The position numbers and the translations under genes were made by a program. A DNA stretch of 64,000 nt from Clostridium sardiniense. GTDB taxonomy: Bacteria > Bacillota > Clostridia > Clostridiales > Clostridiaceae. Shown here one piece after another: positions 9,061 to 18,869 of the stretch. Under the pieces are notes generated by a model that saw only the letters and a program-made list of their open reading frames with translations, did not search any database and was not told the origin of the DNA. Each line of letters opens with the position of its first letter. The first letter of the stretch is position 1. Location: contig NZ_JAFBDA010000009.1 of the NCBI RefSeq assembly GCF_016907995.1, positions 62,001-126,000 on the forward strand, read 5' to 3'.

Positions 9061-10557
9061 TTGAATAATACTTTAAATATAATAAAGGATAAAACTTTAA
9101 CTTATGAGCAAAAGGTTTTATCTCTTGCTAGAGAAGCTGAAAATTCATTAGATGTACTAAACCTTTCAAAAGAGATTCAAAGTTTAAGAGATGAAGGTGT
9201 AATATGTGATTTATACGAAGGAAATGCACCATATAGACCTAGATATATCTGTCCAGATTATGAGAAATTTATCAAAGAAGGAAGTGAATTTCTTAATTTA
9301 AATCCACCAAAGGACATATGGGAGGCTACAACTAATTTACTTATTTTGTACAAGCATGTACCATCTATAACTTCTATGCCAGTATACATAGGAAATATTG
9401 ATACTCTTTTAGAGCCTTTTGTAGTGGATGAAGAGGAGGCTTATAGAGCTATAAAATTATTTTTACTTCAAATAGATAGAACAATAACAGATTCTTTCTG
9501 TCATGCAAATATTGGTCCTATAGAAACAAAAGCTGGAAGGATTATATTAAAAGCGCAGAGAGAACTTGAAACTGCAATACCAAATATAACATTAAAATAT
9601 GGAAAAGAAACATCAAAAGAATTTGCTATAGATTCTATAAATACAGCTTTAGTTACAGCTAAGCCAAGCTTTGCAAATGATGAGATGTTCTCAAAGGAAT
9701 TTGCACCATATAAATATGCAATAGCTAGTTGTTATAACGGATTATACATAGGGGGAGGTAGTCTTACACTTGTTAGACTTAATCTTTATAGAGCCTCTAA
9801 GAAGGCTACATCTAAAGAAGATTTCTTAGAGAATATATTACCTTATGTTATGGAGCAAATGAGTGAATATATAGATAAGAGAATAAAGTTTATAGTAGAG
9901 GAGAGCAATTTCTTTGAAAGTAATTTCCTAGTAAAAGAAGGATTGATACATAAAGATAGATTTACAGCTATGTTTGGTATGTTTGGACTCGCAGAGTGCG
10001 TAAATAATCTACTTAATGCAAAAGAATTAAAAGATAGATTTGGACATAGCGAAAAAGCAAATAAATTAGGCTTAGAAATAATAGATAAAATGTATGAGAT
10101 AGTAAATAGCAGAGTTAATAAAGATTGTTCTATTACAGGTGGACATTTCTTACTACATGCACAAGTGGGAATAGATACAGATAATGGTACAAGTCCAGGA
10201 TGTAGAATACCAATAGGAGAAGAGCCAGATTTACCTATTCATCTTATGCAAAGTGCTAAATTCCATAAGTATTTTCCATCAGGTATAGGTGATATATTCC
10301 CATTTGAATCAACAGCAAAGAAGAATCCAGAAGCTATCCTTGACATAATAAATGGAGCATTTAAAGAAGGTATGAGATATTTCTCATTATATTCTTCAGA
10401 TTGTGATGTAATAAGAATAACTGGATATTTAGTTAAGCTATCTGATATAAAGAAACTAGAAGAGGGAGAACAAGTACTGCAAGATACTGTAGTATTAGGA
10501 CTTGGAGCTGTTAAAAATTCTAGGATTTTAGATAGAAAGGTTAGAGATAATGACTAA
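9061..10557 (+). CDS. yjjI: YjjI-family glycyl radical enzyme
   Basis: A 498-residue protein, TTG start after GGAGTTGAGG. The C-terminal glycyl radical loop RITGYLVKL places the radical glycine at G455. The segment YAIASCYNGLYIGGG (C224) appears to align with the Cys-Cys loop of pyruvate formate-lyase, but only one cysteine is present here. It is shorter than classical members and lacks the usual GC-x-E dehydratase motif. YjjI proteins are recognised as a glycyl radical family, but I know of no established reaction for them. The stop overlaps the start of its activase by 8 bases, so the pair is co-translated. Confidence 0.92.
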   Translation: MNNTLNIIKDKTLTYEQKVLSLAREAENSLDVLNLSKEIQSLRDEGVICDLYEGNAPYRPRYICPDYEKFIKEGSEFLNLNPPKDIWEATTNLLILYKHVPSITSMPVYIGNIDTLLEPFVVDEEEAYRAIKLFLLQIDRTITDSFCHANIGPIETKAGRIILKAQRELETAIPNITLKYGKETSKEFAIDSINTALVTAKPSFANDEMFSKEFAPYKYAIASCYNGLYIGGGSLTLVRLNLYRASKKATSKEDFLENILPYVMEQMSEYIDKRIKFIVEESNFFESNFLVKEGLIHKDRFTAMFGMFGLAECVNNLLNAKELKDRFGHSEKANKLGLEIIDKMYEIVNSRVNKDCSITGGHFLLHAQVGIDTDNGTSPGCRIPIGEEPDLPIHLMQSAKFHKYFPSGIGDIFPFESTAKKNPEAILDIINGAFKEGMRYFSLYSSDCDVIRITGYLVKLSDIKKLEEGEQVLQDTVVLGLGAVKNSRILDRKVRDND

Positions 10558-11386
10558 GGGGTTAGTTAATAAGATAATTCCTTTTAGTTCAGTTGATGGA
10601 CCTGGAAATAGAACGGCTATATTTTTTCAAGGGTGTAATTTTAACTGCAAATACTGCCATAATCCTGAAACTATAAAAACTTGTATAGTATGTGGTAAGT
10701 GCGTAGAGATATGTCCTCATGGTGCTGTAGAACTTTTAAATGGTACTATAAAATGGGATGAAGATAAATGTGAAAATTGTGGTTTATGCCTTGAAAATTG
10801 TACAAAAAATTGTGGACCAAGAACTAAATATATGAGTGTAGAAGATGTAGTAAGTGAGATATTAAAGGTAAAACCATTTATATCTGGAATAACTGTATCA
10901 GGGGGTGAGTGTACTCTTTGGAGAGATTTCCTTGTAGAGTTATTTAAGAAAGTTAAGGAATTAGGACTTAGTATTTTTGTAGATTCAAATGGATCATTAG
11001 ACTTTTCTAAAGATAAAGAATTTATAGATCTTATAGATAAAGTTATGTTAGATATAAAATCATTTGATTCAGAAGAGCATGAAATGTTAACTAAGAGAAA
11101 AAATGATATAGTTCTTGAAAATGCTAAGTATTTAGCTAGTATAGATAAATTATTTGAGATAAGAACTGTTATAGTTCCAGACCTTTTAGACAATGAGAAT
11201 AATGTATATAAGATAAGTAATCTTTTAGTATCTTTAGATCCTAAGATAAGATATAAACTTATAAAATATAGACCTATGGGAGTTAGAAAAAATGAGGTTA
11301 ATTCTAAAACCCCAACAGATGAATATATGGATTATTTAAAAGATATAGCTATTAAAAATGGTTGTAAAGAAATATTGATATTATAA
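10550..11386 (+). CDS. yjjW: YjjW-family glycyl radical enzyme activase
   Basis: A 278-residue radical SAM activase. The SAM cluster motif CNFNCKYC is at residues 29-36. A two-cluster ferredoxin insert uses C45, C48, C51, C55 and C74, C77, C80, C84. SGGECTLW replaces the usual SGGEP. The start codon lies inside the end of yjjI, matching the strict pairing of these two families. It should generate the glycyl radical on G455 of YjjI. An intrinsic terminator follows directly. Confidence 0.93.
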   Translation: MTKGLVNKIIPFSSVDGPGNRTAIFFQGCNFNCKYCHNPETIKTCIVCGKCVEICPHGAVELLNGTIKWDEDKCENCGLCLENCTKNCGPRTKYMSVEDVVSEILKVKPFISGITVSGGECTLWRDFLVELFKKVKELGLSIFVDSNGSLDFSKDKEFIDLIDKVMLDIKSFDSEEHEMLTKRKNDIVLENAKYLASIDKLFEIRTVIVPDLLDNENNVYKISNLLVSLDPKIRYKLIKYRPMGVRKNEVNSKTPTDEYMDYLKDIAIKNGCKEILIL

Positions 11387-11394
11387 CTTATAGA

Positions 11395-11428
11395 GAATAA
11401 CCTTCCAATTTGGAGGGTTATTCTTTTG
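11395..11428 (+). terminator. Terminator of yjjI-yjjW
   Basis: Arms GAATAACCTTCCA / TGGAGGGTTATTC (one G-T pair) with a 3-base loop, then TTTTG. Confidence 0.85.
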
Positions 11429-11583
11429 TGGTCTTGATAAATTTATCCTTAATTTATAAAAAAGTTAATTAAATAAATAAAATATCCAATAATGTATATA
11501 GTTGATTATAAAAATTTATTTTTGTTATAATCATGTTAATATTATAGTAATACTAAAATGGCAATTTTAATTTATAATAAGAG

Positions 11584-11640
11584 TTATGAATTAAATAATT
11601 GAGGCTATGAATTAATAAGATGATGACTATAAATTAATAT
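11584..11640 (+). repeat. Three phased 11-13-base direct repeats upstream of the lactate regulator
   Basis: TTATGAATTAAA at 11584, CTATGAATTAATA at 11605 and CTATAAATTAATA at 11627. Spacing of 21 and 22 bases is two helical turns. The array lies 40-100 bases before the regulator ATG and may be an operator or activator array. Confidence 0.5.
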
Positions 11641-11681
11641 AATAGAATCAAAGTAGAGAAGATACAAGGAGATGAAAAGGT

Positions 11682-12371
11682 ATGGACGCGCCAGCAAAGA
11701 ATACAAAGGTCTATGAAGAAGTCGTAGAGCGTATAAAAAAAATGATTGAAGAGGGCGAGCTTAAAATAGGGGATAAGTTACCAACAGAAAGAGCTATGGC
11801 TGAAGAATTAAATGTTAGTAGAGCTTCTATAAGAGAGGCTATAAGATCTCTTGAGGTTATAGGCCTTATAGAAAGTATACAAGGAGCTGGAAATTATATA
11901 AAAAATGATTTTAGTGAAATTCTTTTAGAGCCATTATCAATGATGTTTATGCTACAACAAGGTTCAGCTATCGATATATATGAGCTTAGAGAAGTTTTAG
12001 AACTTTCAACAATAATGCTATCAGCTGAAAGGATAAGCAAAGAAGAACTTAAAAAGTTAAAGGAATTAATAGAGAAGTTTAAAGAAAGTGATATAGAATC
12101 CAATAATGTAATTATAGATAAGGAATTCCATTACACTATAGTTAAGTCTGCAAATAATCCACTTATAACAAATCTTTTAAATGTTTTATCACAAGTAATA
12201 GATAAGTTTATAACTGACTCAAGAAAAAATATTCTAGAGAGTAGTGAGAATAAAGAGAGATTATTAAAATTACATGAAAGAGTATATATCGCACTAGAAA
12301 ACAGAGATTCTATGGGAGCTTATACAGCTCTTAAAGAGCACTTTGAATTAATAAAAGAGTATATTAAATAG
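11682..12371 (+). CDS. FadR/GntR-family regulator of lactate utilisation
   Basis: A 229-residue regulator. Residues 1-75 are a GntR winged helix (LPTERAMAEELNVSRASIREAIRSLEVIGLIES). The C-terminal all-helical FCD domain (residues 90-225) has DIYELREVLE and a later H in EFHYTIVKSAN, as in FadR/LldR/PdhR metal-dependent ligand domains. It directly precedes the lactate permease and dehydrogenase genes, and a TGGT-CAT-ACCA site typical of this family sits before the permease. Likely a lactate-responsive repressor of that operon; the ligand is inferred from context. Confidence 0.88.
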   Translation: MDAPAKNTKVYEEVVERIKKMIEEGELKIGDKLPTERAMAEELNVSRASIREAIRSLEVIGLIESIQGAGNYIKNDFSEILLEPLSMMFMLQQGSAIDIYELREVLELSTIMLSAERISKEELKKLKELIEKFKESDIESNNVIIDKEFHYTIVKSANNPLITNLLNVLSQVIDKFITDSRKNILESSENKERLLKLHERVYIALENRDSMGAYTALKEHFELIKEYIK

Positions 12372-12377
12372 AATAGT

Positions 12378-12391
12378 GTTAAAAAAATAAC
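12378..12391. promoter_or_regulatory. Rex-like half-palindrome, copy 1
   Basis: GTTAAAAAAATAAC starts six bases after the regulator stop codon. The same 14-base core recurs at 12501-12514. It resembles the NADH-sensing repressor box TTGTTAANNNNTTAACAA but is imperfect. Confidence 0.4.
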
Positions 12392-12440
12392 GATTTAATA
12401 AGGAAACTAATGGAAACGAAGAGTTTACAATTTATTCTTA

Positions 12441-12473
12441 AAGAGGAGTTGCCAAAGGCGACTCCTTTATTTG
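12441..12473 (+). terminator. Terminator between regulator and permease
   Basis: Arms AGGAGTTGCC / GGCGACTCCT with a 3-base loop, followed by TTATTTG. It separates the regulator transcript from the permease operon. Confidence 0.8.
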
Positions 12474-12498
12474 TACTTAATACGTTTACAAATGTTTA

Positions 12499-12516
12499 TA
12501 GTTAAAAAAATAACAA
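12499..12516. promoter_or_regulatory. Rex-like site, copy 2
   Basis: TAGTTAAAAAAATAACAA differs from the Rex consensus at about two defined positions. Rex control of lactate and fermentation genes by NADH/NAD ratio is known in clostridia. The site lies about 100 bases upstream of the permease. Confidence 0.5.
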
Positions 12517-12558
12517 TACTGGTAATGCTTAGAATAAAGGAGTACAATGAAATTGGAA

Positions 12559-12572
12559 ATTGGTCATACCAC
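12559..12572. promoter_or_regulatory. FadR/LldR-type operator before the lactate permease
   Basis: ATTGGTCATACCAC contains TGGT-N3-ACCA, the consensus dyad of FadR/PdhR/LldR-type repressors. It is 30 bases before the permease start. Confidence 0.7.
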
Positions 12573-12600
12573 CTAATTAGTATATAATAAGAAGGAGGAA

Positions 12601-14124
12601 ATGATGGATATTTATTTAAAATTTATAGTTGCATTATTACCAATAATTCTACTTATGGTGGCACTTGGAGTCTTTAAAGTTCCAGGACATATAATTTGTC
12701 CTATAACTTTGGTAGTTACTATTATACTTGCAATACTTATGTGGGAAATGCCATTTGGTATTACAGCATCAGCAGCATTAGAAGGCATTGCACTTGCAGT
12801 GTGGCCTATAATGATAGTAATTATAGCGGCAGTATTTACTTATAACCTTTCAATCTACACAAAGGGAATGGATGTTATAAAGAAAATGCTAACAGGTGTT
12901 ACAAATGATAGGAGAATTTTAGTATTAATTCTAGCCTTTGGCTTTGGTGGCTTCTTAGAAGCTGTAGCAGGGTTTGGAACTGCAGTTGCAATACCAGCAG
13001 GAATACTTGCAGCACTCGGATTTGAACCAATGTTTGCAGCGACTATATGCTTAATTGCAAATACAACACCAACAGCCTTCGGAGCAATAGGGCTTCCAGT
13101 TAACACTTTAGCTAAAGTGTCAGATATTTCTGTAGGACCTTTAAGCTACACAATATCACTTCAACTTTTTGGTTTCATTGTAATATTACCTTTCGTTCTA
13201 GTAATGATAACAGGTAAGGGATTCAAAGGGTTAAAAGGAGTTATTGGAATAACTATTGCATCAGGCCTTTCTTTTGCTATAGTACAAATGATTGTTGCAA
13301 AATACTTAGGCGCAGAATTACCTGCGGTGCTTGGGTCAGTCGTATCAATGGGAGTTACTATATTCATTGCAAAGGTATTTTATAAAGATAAGAGTTTAGA
13401 GGAAGAAGAAAAAGTTTCCTTTAAGCAAGGAGTCATAGCATGGTTACCTTTCATACTTATATTTATATTTATAATTTTAGTCAGTCCATTATTTCCAGCA
13501 ATATATGAACCAATAGCAGCAGTTAAAACATCTGTAAGCATTTATAAAGGGGCTGGGGCGCATCCATATACATTTGTCTGGCTTGCAACACCAGGTACTA
13601 TAATAATTGTAGCAACCTTTATAGGTGGTTTAATACAAGGAGCTTCTTTTGGAGCTATTGTAAAGGTTTTCCTAGAAACTGTTAAGCAGATGTTTAAATC
13701 AGCAATAACAATAATAGCAATAGTAGCACTAGCGAAGGTAATGGGATACAGCGGAATGATAAAATCTATTGCTTTAGTTTTAGTAATGGCAACAGGAAGC
13801 TTCTATCCAGTAATATCTCCATTAATTGGAGCTCTTGGAACTTTTGTAACAGGTAGTGATACCTCAGCTAATGTATTATTTGGAGGACTTCAAGTTGAAG
13901 CTGCAAAATCATTAGGAGTAAATTCTTATTGGCTTGCCGCAGCAAATACTTGTGGTGCAACAGCAGGTAAAATGATCTCACCTCAAAGTATAGCGGTTGC
14001 AACAGCAGCTACTGGACTTGAAGGTAGTGAAGGTAAAATTTTAAACTCAACACTAAAGTATTGTGTTTCATATGTAATTCTCTTAGGAGTACTAACATAC
14101 ATCGGAACATTAATAGGTATGTGA
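12601..14124 (+). CDS. lctP: L-lactate permease (LctP family)
   Basis: A 507-residue polytopic membrane protein with about 12-14 hydrophobic segments. Family signatures include [25 protein letters not shown] glycines around residue 118, [14 protein letters not shown] near 154, and [15 protein letters not shown] near 418. It imports lactate or glycolate, usually with protons. An AAGGAGG site lies just before tandem ATGs at 12601 and 12604. It leads the operon with etfB, etfA and the lactate dehydrogenase, with only 25 bases to etfB. Confidence 0.95.
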   Translation: MMDIYLKFIVALLPIILLMVALGVFKVPGHIICPITLVVTIILAILMWEMPFGITASAALEGIALAVWPIMIVIIAAVFTYNLSIYTKGMDVIKKMLTGVTNDRRILVLILAFGFGGFLEAVAGFGTAVAIPAGILAALGFEPMFAATICLIANTTPTAFGAIGLPVNTLAKVSDISVGPLSYTISLQLFGFIVILPFVLVMITGKGFKGLKGVIGITIASGLSFAIVQMIVAKYLGAELPAVLGSVVSMGVTIFIAKVFYKDKSLEEEEKVSFKQGVIAWLPFILIFIFIILVSPLFPAIYEPIAAVKTSVSIYKGAGAHPYTFVWLATPGTIIIVATFIGGLIQGASFGAIVKVFLETVKQMFKSAITIIAIVALAKVMGYSGMIKSIALVLVMATGSFYPVISPLIGALGTFVTGSDTSANVLFGGLQVEAAKSLGVNSYWLAAANTCGATAGKMISPQSIAVATAATGLEGSEGKILNSTLKYCVSYVILLGVLTYIGTLIGM

Positions 14125-14149
14125 TAAAAAGAAATGGAGGAAATGTATT

Positions 14150-14938
14150 ATGAATACTATAGTTTGTATTAAGCAAGTACCAGGAACATCAAAAGTTGAA
14201 GTTGATGAAAAAACAGGAGTGTTAAAAAGGGATGGAATAGATACAAAAATGAATCCTTATGATTTATATGCTTTAGAAACTGCACTAAATATAAAAGAAG
14301 AAAAGGGTGGAGTTATAAAGGTAATAAGCATGGGACCACCTCAAGCTATGGAAGTAATAAAAGAAGCTTTCGCAATGGGAGCTGATGAAGGAACTCTAGT
14401 TTCAGATAGAAAGTTTGCAGGAGCAGATGTACTTGCAACATCTTATACATTATCACAAGGAATAAGACAATGTGGAGATTTTGACTTAATAATTTGCGGT
14501 AAACAAACAACAGATGGAGATACTGCACAGGTTGGACCTGAAATGGCAGAATATCTTGAAATTCCTCATGTTGCAAATGTAAGAAGAATATTAGAAGTAA
14601 ATGATAACTTTATAACAGTAGAAATGGATATGCCAAATACACTAGAAATAGTAGATATTAAGTATCCATGTCTTATAACAGTAGAGAAGGATATATTTGA
14701 ACCAAGACTACCTTCTTATAAGAGAAGTATAGAATCTAAAGATAGAGAAATAAGAATGATATCTTTACAAGATTTTGAGGATAAAAATGAGAAGAAGTAT
14801 GGATTAAATGGATCTCCTACTCAAGTTGAAAGAATATTCCCACCAGAATCAAATGATGACCACGAAATGTGGACAGGTAGTTCAGATGAGATAAGTGAAA
14901 AAATGACTAAAAGATTAAAGGAATTAAAGTTTATTTAA
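14150..14938 (+). CDS. etfB: Electron transfer flavoprotein beta subunit (bifurcating lactate dehydrogenase)
   Basis: A 262-residue EtfB. It opens with [17 protein letters not shown] and has [21 protein letters not shown] near residues 118-138, the flavin-binding region of bifurcating EtfB proteins. In the LctBCD complex known from Acetobacterium woodii, the EtfAB FAD splits electrons. Endergonic lactate-to-NAD transfer is driven by co-oxidation of reduced ferredoxin. Gene order EtfB-EtfA-LctD matches that complex. It lies 13 bases before etfA with a GGGGGAG site. Confidence 0.93.
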   Translation: MNTIVCIKQVPGTSKVEVDEKTGVLKRDGIDTKMNPYDLYALETALNIKEEKGGVIKVISMGPPQAMEVIKEAFAMGADEGTLVSDRKFAGADVLATSYTLSQGIRQCGDFDLIICGKQTTDGDTAQVGPEMAEYLEIPHVANVRRILEVNDNFITVEMDMPNTLEIVDIKYPCLITVEKDIFEPRLPSYKRSIESKDREIRMISLQDFEDKNEKKYGLNGSPTQVERIFPPESNDDHEMWTGSSDEISEKMTKRLKELKFI

Positions 14939-14951
14939 GGGGGAGTAAGTT

Positions 14952-16142
14952 ATGGCAAAGTTAGTAATAAACCAAGATAAAGTAGGCAATATAGAAGAAA
15001 TTATAAAGATTTGTCCATTTGGTGCTTTAGAAGAGAAGGACGGAAAACTTGAAATAAATGCAAGTTGTAAAATGTGCAAAATGTGTGTGAGAAAAGGTCC
15101 TAAAGGGGCTATAGAATACATAGAGGAAGAAGTCGTTAAGATAGATAAAAGCAAATGGAATGGAGTAGCTGTATACGTAGATCACGTAGATGGAGATATA
15201 CATCCAGTTACATTTGAATTAATAGGTAAGGCAAGAGAACTTGCAGATAAAGTAAACCAAAAGGTTTATTGTATATTCATAGGAAGTAACATAGAAGAAA
15301 AAGCAGGAGAATTATTACACTATGGTGTAGATGAAGTAATGGTATATGACAAAGAAGAACTTGAAAACTTTAGAATAGAACCATATGCAGCAGTAATTGA
15401 TGACTTTATAAAGAAGGTTAAACCAGCTGTGCTTCTTGTTGGCGCAACAACAGTTGGTAGATCATTAGCTCCAAGGGTTGCTGCAAGATGTAGAACTGGG
15501 TTAACAGCAGACTGTACAATACTAGATATAAAAGATAATACAGATTTAGTACAAATAAGACCAGCATTTGGTGGTAATATAATGGCTCAAATAGTCACTC
15601 CAAATTCAAGACCACAACTTGCAACAGTTAGATATAAAGTAATGTCAGCACCTGAAAGAAATGAAGAGGGTAGCGGTACATTAACAATCTGTGATATAGA
15701 TTCTTCTAAATTAGCTTCTAATATAGAAGTAAAAGAAGTTGTAGCTAAAGAAAAAGAACATAGCATATCAGAAGCTGAGGTATTAGTAGTTGCAGGTAGA
15801 GCTGTAAAATCAGAAAAAGATATGGAAATGATAAAAGAACTTGCAGATCTATTAGGTGGAGAACTTGCAGTAACTAGACCATTAATAGAATGTGGATGGG
15901 AAGATGCTAAAAAGCAAGTTGGTTTAAGTGGTAGAACTGTAAGACCAAAACTTATAATAACTTGTGGTGTATCTGGTGCAGTACAATTTACAGCAGGTAT
16001 GAATAACTCAGATTATATATTCGCAATAAATAAAGATGAAAAAGCACCAATATTTAAAGTAGCTCACTACGGAATAGTTGGAGATATATACGAAATAGTT
16101 CCAAAATTAATAGAAGAAATAAAAGGAAATAAGGGGGAATAG
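14952..16142 (+). CDS. etfA: Electron transfer flavoprotein alpha subunit with N-terminal ferredoxin-like domain
   Basis: A 396-residue EtfA, about 60 residues longer than canonical forms because of an N-terminal ferredoxin-type domain. That domain keeps C21 (ICPFGA) and C39, C42, C45, while the expected fourth cysteine of the second motif is glycine. This leaves ligands for one [4Fe-4S] cluster only. The C-terminal FAD domain has [21 protein letters not shown] near residue 319. It pairs with etfB and the adjacent FAD lactate dehydrogenase. It ends two bases before lctD. Confidence 0.93.
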   Translation: MAKLVINQDKVGNIEEIIKICPFGALEEKDGKLEINASCKMCKMCVRKGPKGAIEYIEEEVVKIDKSKWNGVAVYVDHVDGDIHPVTFELIGKARELADKVNQKVYCIFIGSNIEEKAGELLHYGVDEVMVYDKEELENFRIEPYAAVIDDFIKKVKPAVLLVGATTVGRSLAPRVAARCRTGLTADCTILDIKDNTDLVQIRPAFGGNIMAQIVTPNSRPQLATVRYKVMSAPERNEEGSGTLTICDIDSSKLASNIEVKEVVAKEKEHSISEAEVLVVAGRAVKSEKDMEMIKELADLLGGELAVTRPLIECGWEDAKKQVGLSGRTVRPKLIITCGVSGAVQFTAGMNNSDYIFAINKDEKAPIFKVAHYGIVGDIYEIVPKLIEEIKGNKGE

Positions 16143-16144
16143 TC

Positions 16145-17545
16145 ATGAGTTACAGCAAAGTTTCAGAAAATACTATAAAAGATATAGAAAAGATAATCAA
16201 TGATGAGGACAGAGTATTTTATGGAGAAAATATAAATGAAGATTATAGTCATGATGAATTAGGCTCTATAAAAGAGTTTCCTGATATAGTAGTTAAGGTA
16301 GCTACTACAGAAGAAGTATCAGAAGTAATGAAGTATGCTTATGAACACAATATTCCAGTAACTGCAAGAGGTTCAGGAACAGGACTTGTTGGTGCAGCTG
16401 TTGCACTTCACAAAGGAATAGTTTTAGATTTAAGTGGTATGAACAAGATACTAGAACTTGATGAAGATAACTTAACATTAACTGTAGAACCTGGTGTGTT
16501 ATTGATGGAAATTGCAAAGTTTGTAGAAGAAAATGACTTATTCTACCCACCAGATCCAGGAGAAAAAACAGCAACTATCGCTGGTAACATTAGTACAAAT
16601 GCCGGTGGTATGAGAGCTGTTAAATACGGAGTAACTAGAGATTATGTAAGAGGATTAGAAGTTGTATTACCTAATGGACATGTAATGAACTTAGGTGGTA
16701 AGGTTGTTAAAAACAGTTCAGGATATAGCCTTAAAGATTTAATTGTAGGTTCTGAAGGCACTTTAGCAATAATAACAAAAGCTACACTTAAACTATTACC
16801 ATTACCTAAAAAGGCAATTAGCTTACTTGTGCCTTTTGAAGATTTAGAAACTGCAATAGAAACAGTTCCTAAGATAATTAAATCAAAATCAATACCAACA
16901 GCTGTTGAATTTATGCAAAAGGAAGCAATAGTTGCAGCAGAAGAATATCTAGGAAAGAAATTCCCAGACCATACTTCAGATGCATACTTACTTCTAACTT
17001 TTGATGGAAATTCAAGAGAAGAGATAGAAAAAGATTATCAAAAGGTTGCAGATATATGCCTTAAAGAAGGTGCTATAGATGCATTCATATCAGATACAGA
17101 AGAAAGACAAGAGTCAATCTGGTCTGCAAGAGGAGCATTCCTAGAAGCTATAAAGGCATCAACTACTGAAATGGATGAAGTTGACGTAGTTGTACCAAGA
17201 AATAGAGTTGCTGAATTTGTTAAGTACACTCATAAATTAGAAAAAGAACATGATATTAGAATTAAGAGTTTTGGACATGCTGGTGATGGTAATCTTCATA
17301 TCTATCTATTAAAAGATGCATTAGATGAAAAGACTTGGCATGAAAAACTTCAAAAGGTTATGCAATGCATGTATGACAGAGCAAAAGAATTAAAAGGACA
17401 AGTATCAGGAGAACATGGAATAGGATTCGCTAAGAAAGGATACTTAAATGAATCATTAAGTGATGAATTAATTGGTATCATGAGAGGAATCAAGTTGACT
17501 TTTGACCCTAAGAATATTTTAAATCCTGGTAAAGTTTGTGAATAG
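16145..17545 (+). CDS. lctD: FAD-linked lactate dehydrogenase subunit of the bifurcating complex
   Basis: A 466-residue VAO/GlcD-family flavoprotein oxidising lactate to pyruvate. FAD-binding elements are [14 protein letters not shown] near residue 75, [16 protein letters not shown] near 136, [11 protein letters not shown] near 151, and [10 protein letters not shown]. Metal/substrate motifs GHAGDGNLH and SGEHGIG are in the C-terminal half. It is last in the lctP-etfB-etfA operon. It passes substrate electrons to EtfAB; the stereochemistry of lactate used is not readable here, although a racemase gene is absent from this cluster. Confidence 0.92.
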   Translation: MSYSKVSENTIKDIEKIINDEDRVFYGENINEDYSHDELGSIKEFPDIVVKVATTEEVSEVMKYAYEHNIPVTARGSGTGLVGAAVALHKGIVLDLSGMNKILELDEDNLTLTVEPGVLLMEIAKFVEENDLFYPPDPGEKTATIAGNISTNAGGMRAVKYGVTRDYVRGLEVVLPNGHVMNLGGKVVKNSSGYSLKDLIVGSEGTLAIITKATLKLLPLPKKAISLLVPFEDLETAIETVPKIIKSKSIPTAVEFMQKEAIVAAEEYLGKKFPDHTSDAYLLLTFDGNSREEIEKDYQKVADICLKEGAIDAFISDTEERQESIWSARGAFLEAIKASTTEMDEVDVVVPRNRVAEFVKYTHKLEKEHDIRIKSFGHAGDGNLHIYLLKDALDEKTWHEKLQKVMQCMYDRAKELKGQVSGEHGIGFAKKGYLNESLSDELIGIMRGIKLTFDPKNILNPGKVCE

Positions 17546-17558
17546 AAGATTGTAATAT

Positions 17559-17601
17559 TATCCCTAAGTGTTACTTTAAAAATGATGCTTAGGGATAGTT
17601 T
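17559..17601 (+). terminator. Terminator of the lactate operon
   Basis: Arms TATCCCTAAG / CTTAGGGATA with a 19-base loop, followed by GTTTTATGG. A second small hairpin, AAATACCT / AGGTATTT, lies at 17629-17653. Confidence 0.7.
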
Positions 17602-17709
17602 TATGGGGAAAATATATTTTAATTAAACAAATACCTGAAAAGTTTAGGTATTTATCTTGTGTAAGATTGTGAAATAATGTACAATTAATTTAGAAAATTT
17701 AAATATTTG

Positions 17710-17885
17710 AAAATAGGTTTAACAAATATTAATATATTTGAAGATTAAAAGGGAAGTGGGTTTGAATCCCACGCGGTCCCGCCGCTGTAATGGAGGAGCT
17801 TATTGTAAACTATGCCACTGGATTATTCTCTGGGAAGGCTTACAATAGGTGTTGATACTTGAGCCAGAAGACCTGCCTATTTTTA
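17710..17885 (+). promoter_or_regulatory. Cobalamin (B12) riboswitch
   Basis: Conserved elements appear in order: GGGTTTGAATCCCACGCGGT, then CCCGCCGCTGTAA, GCCACTG, GGGAAGGC and the B12 box GAGCCAGAAGACCTGCC. Closing helix P1 is AAAATAGG at 17710-17717 with CCTATTTT at 17876-17883. It precedes cobalt transporter genes and a terminator hairpin, so adenosylcobalamin binding should switch off cbiMNQO. Confidence 0.96.
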
Positions 17886-17958
17886 AAAAGACCAAAAACT
17901 CTACGGGATATAGGGGGGTGCTTTGCTTATGAATAAATTATGTTTTTTGAAATTCATA

Positions 17959-17991
17959 GGGCCTCTTGATTTTGAGTCAAGGGGCTTTTTT
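17959..17991 (+). terminator. Riboswitch-controlled terminator
   Basis: Arms GCCTCTTGA / TCAAGGGGC with a 7-base loop, followed by six T residues. It lies 75 bases after the B12 aptamer and about 125 bases before cbiM, so it is the likely expression platform. Confidence 0.88.
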
Positions 17992-18115
17992 ATATGCAAT
18001 TTTATTGGTTTTACTTAAAGTAAGCTGACTTTAAAAAAGATAATTTAGAAAGCAGTATTAATAATTTATAATCTTTATATTTTAATAATTTATATTTAAG
18101 GAGCGGATTTATATT

Positions 18116-18868
18116 ATGTCAAATATGTCAAAAAGAATTCAACTTTTTGTTGGTATCACATTAATGATATTATTTATACCAACTAAGGCATCAGCTATGC
18201 ACATTATGGAAGGATTTCTTCAACCAAAATGGTGTATAGAATGGGGAGCATTCACTATTCCATTTGTAATTTTTGGAATATTCTCAATTAAAAAGACAAT
18301 AAGTGCAAACCCTCGTCTTAAGATATTACTTGCAATGGCAGGAGCATTTGCATTTGTTTTATCTGCATTAAAATTACCATCAGTAACTGGAAGTTGTTCA
18401 CATCCAACTGGTGTGGGTCTAGGCGCAATTTTATTTGGACCTACTGCTATGACTGTTTTAGGACTTATAGTACTTTTATTCCAAGCAATACTTTTAGCAC
18501 ATGGCGGACTTACAACTCTTGGCGCAAACACATTCTCAATGGCGGTAGTTGGACCATTTGTATCATACGGAATTTATAAATTAGTTAAAAAATTAAATGG
18601 ACCAAGATGGCTTGGAATATTCCTTGCAGCTGCACTTGGTGATTTAGCAACTTATATGACTACTTCAATACAACTTGGAATTGCATTCCCATCAGAAGCA
18701 GGTGGTGCTATGGCGTCTATAATTAAATTTATGGGTATATTTGCAGTAACACAAATACCTCTAGCTATAAGTGAAGGTATATTAACTGTTGTAATATTTA
18801 ATGCAATAGCAGCTTATGATAAAGAAGATTTAATGGATCTTAACATCCTATCAAAGGAGGGAATTTAA
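18116..18868 (+). CDS. cbiM: Cobalt ECF transporter S component CbiM
   Basis: A 250-residue membrane protein. An N-terminal signal-like segment ends in KASA just before MHIMEGFL. That gives the free Met-His N-terminus needed for metal binding in CbiM/NikM. GSCSHPTGVGLGAILFGP near residue 92 and a late glycine-rich segment are family signatures. It binds cobalt for import for B12 synthesis or salvage. First gene of cbiMNQO, AAGGAG site at about 18099. Control by the B12 riboswitch argues for cobalt rather than nickel. Confidence 0.95.
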   Translation: MSNMSKRIQLFVGITLMILFIPTKASAMHIMEGFLQPKWCIEWGAFTIPFVIFGIFSIKKTISANPRLKILLAMAGAFAFVLSALKLPSVTGSCSHPTGVGLGAILFGPTAMTVLGLIVLLFQAILLAHGGLTTLGANTFSMAVVGPFVSYGIYKLVKKLNGPRWLGIFLAAALGDLATYMTTSIQLGIAFPSEAGGAMASIIKFMGIFAVTQIPLAISEGILTVVIFNAIAAYDKEDLMDLNILSKEGI

Positions 18869-18869
18869 T

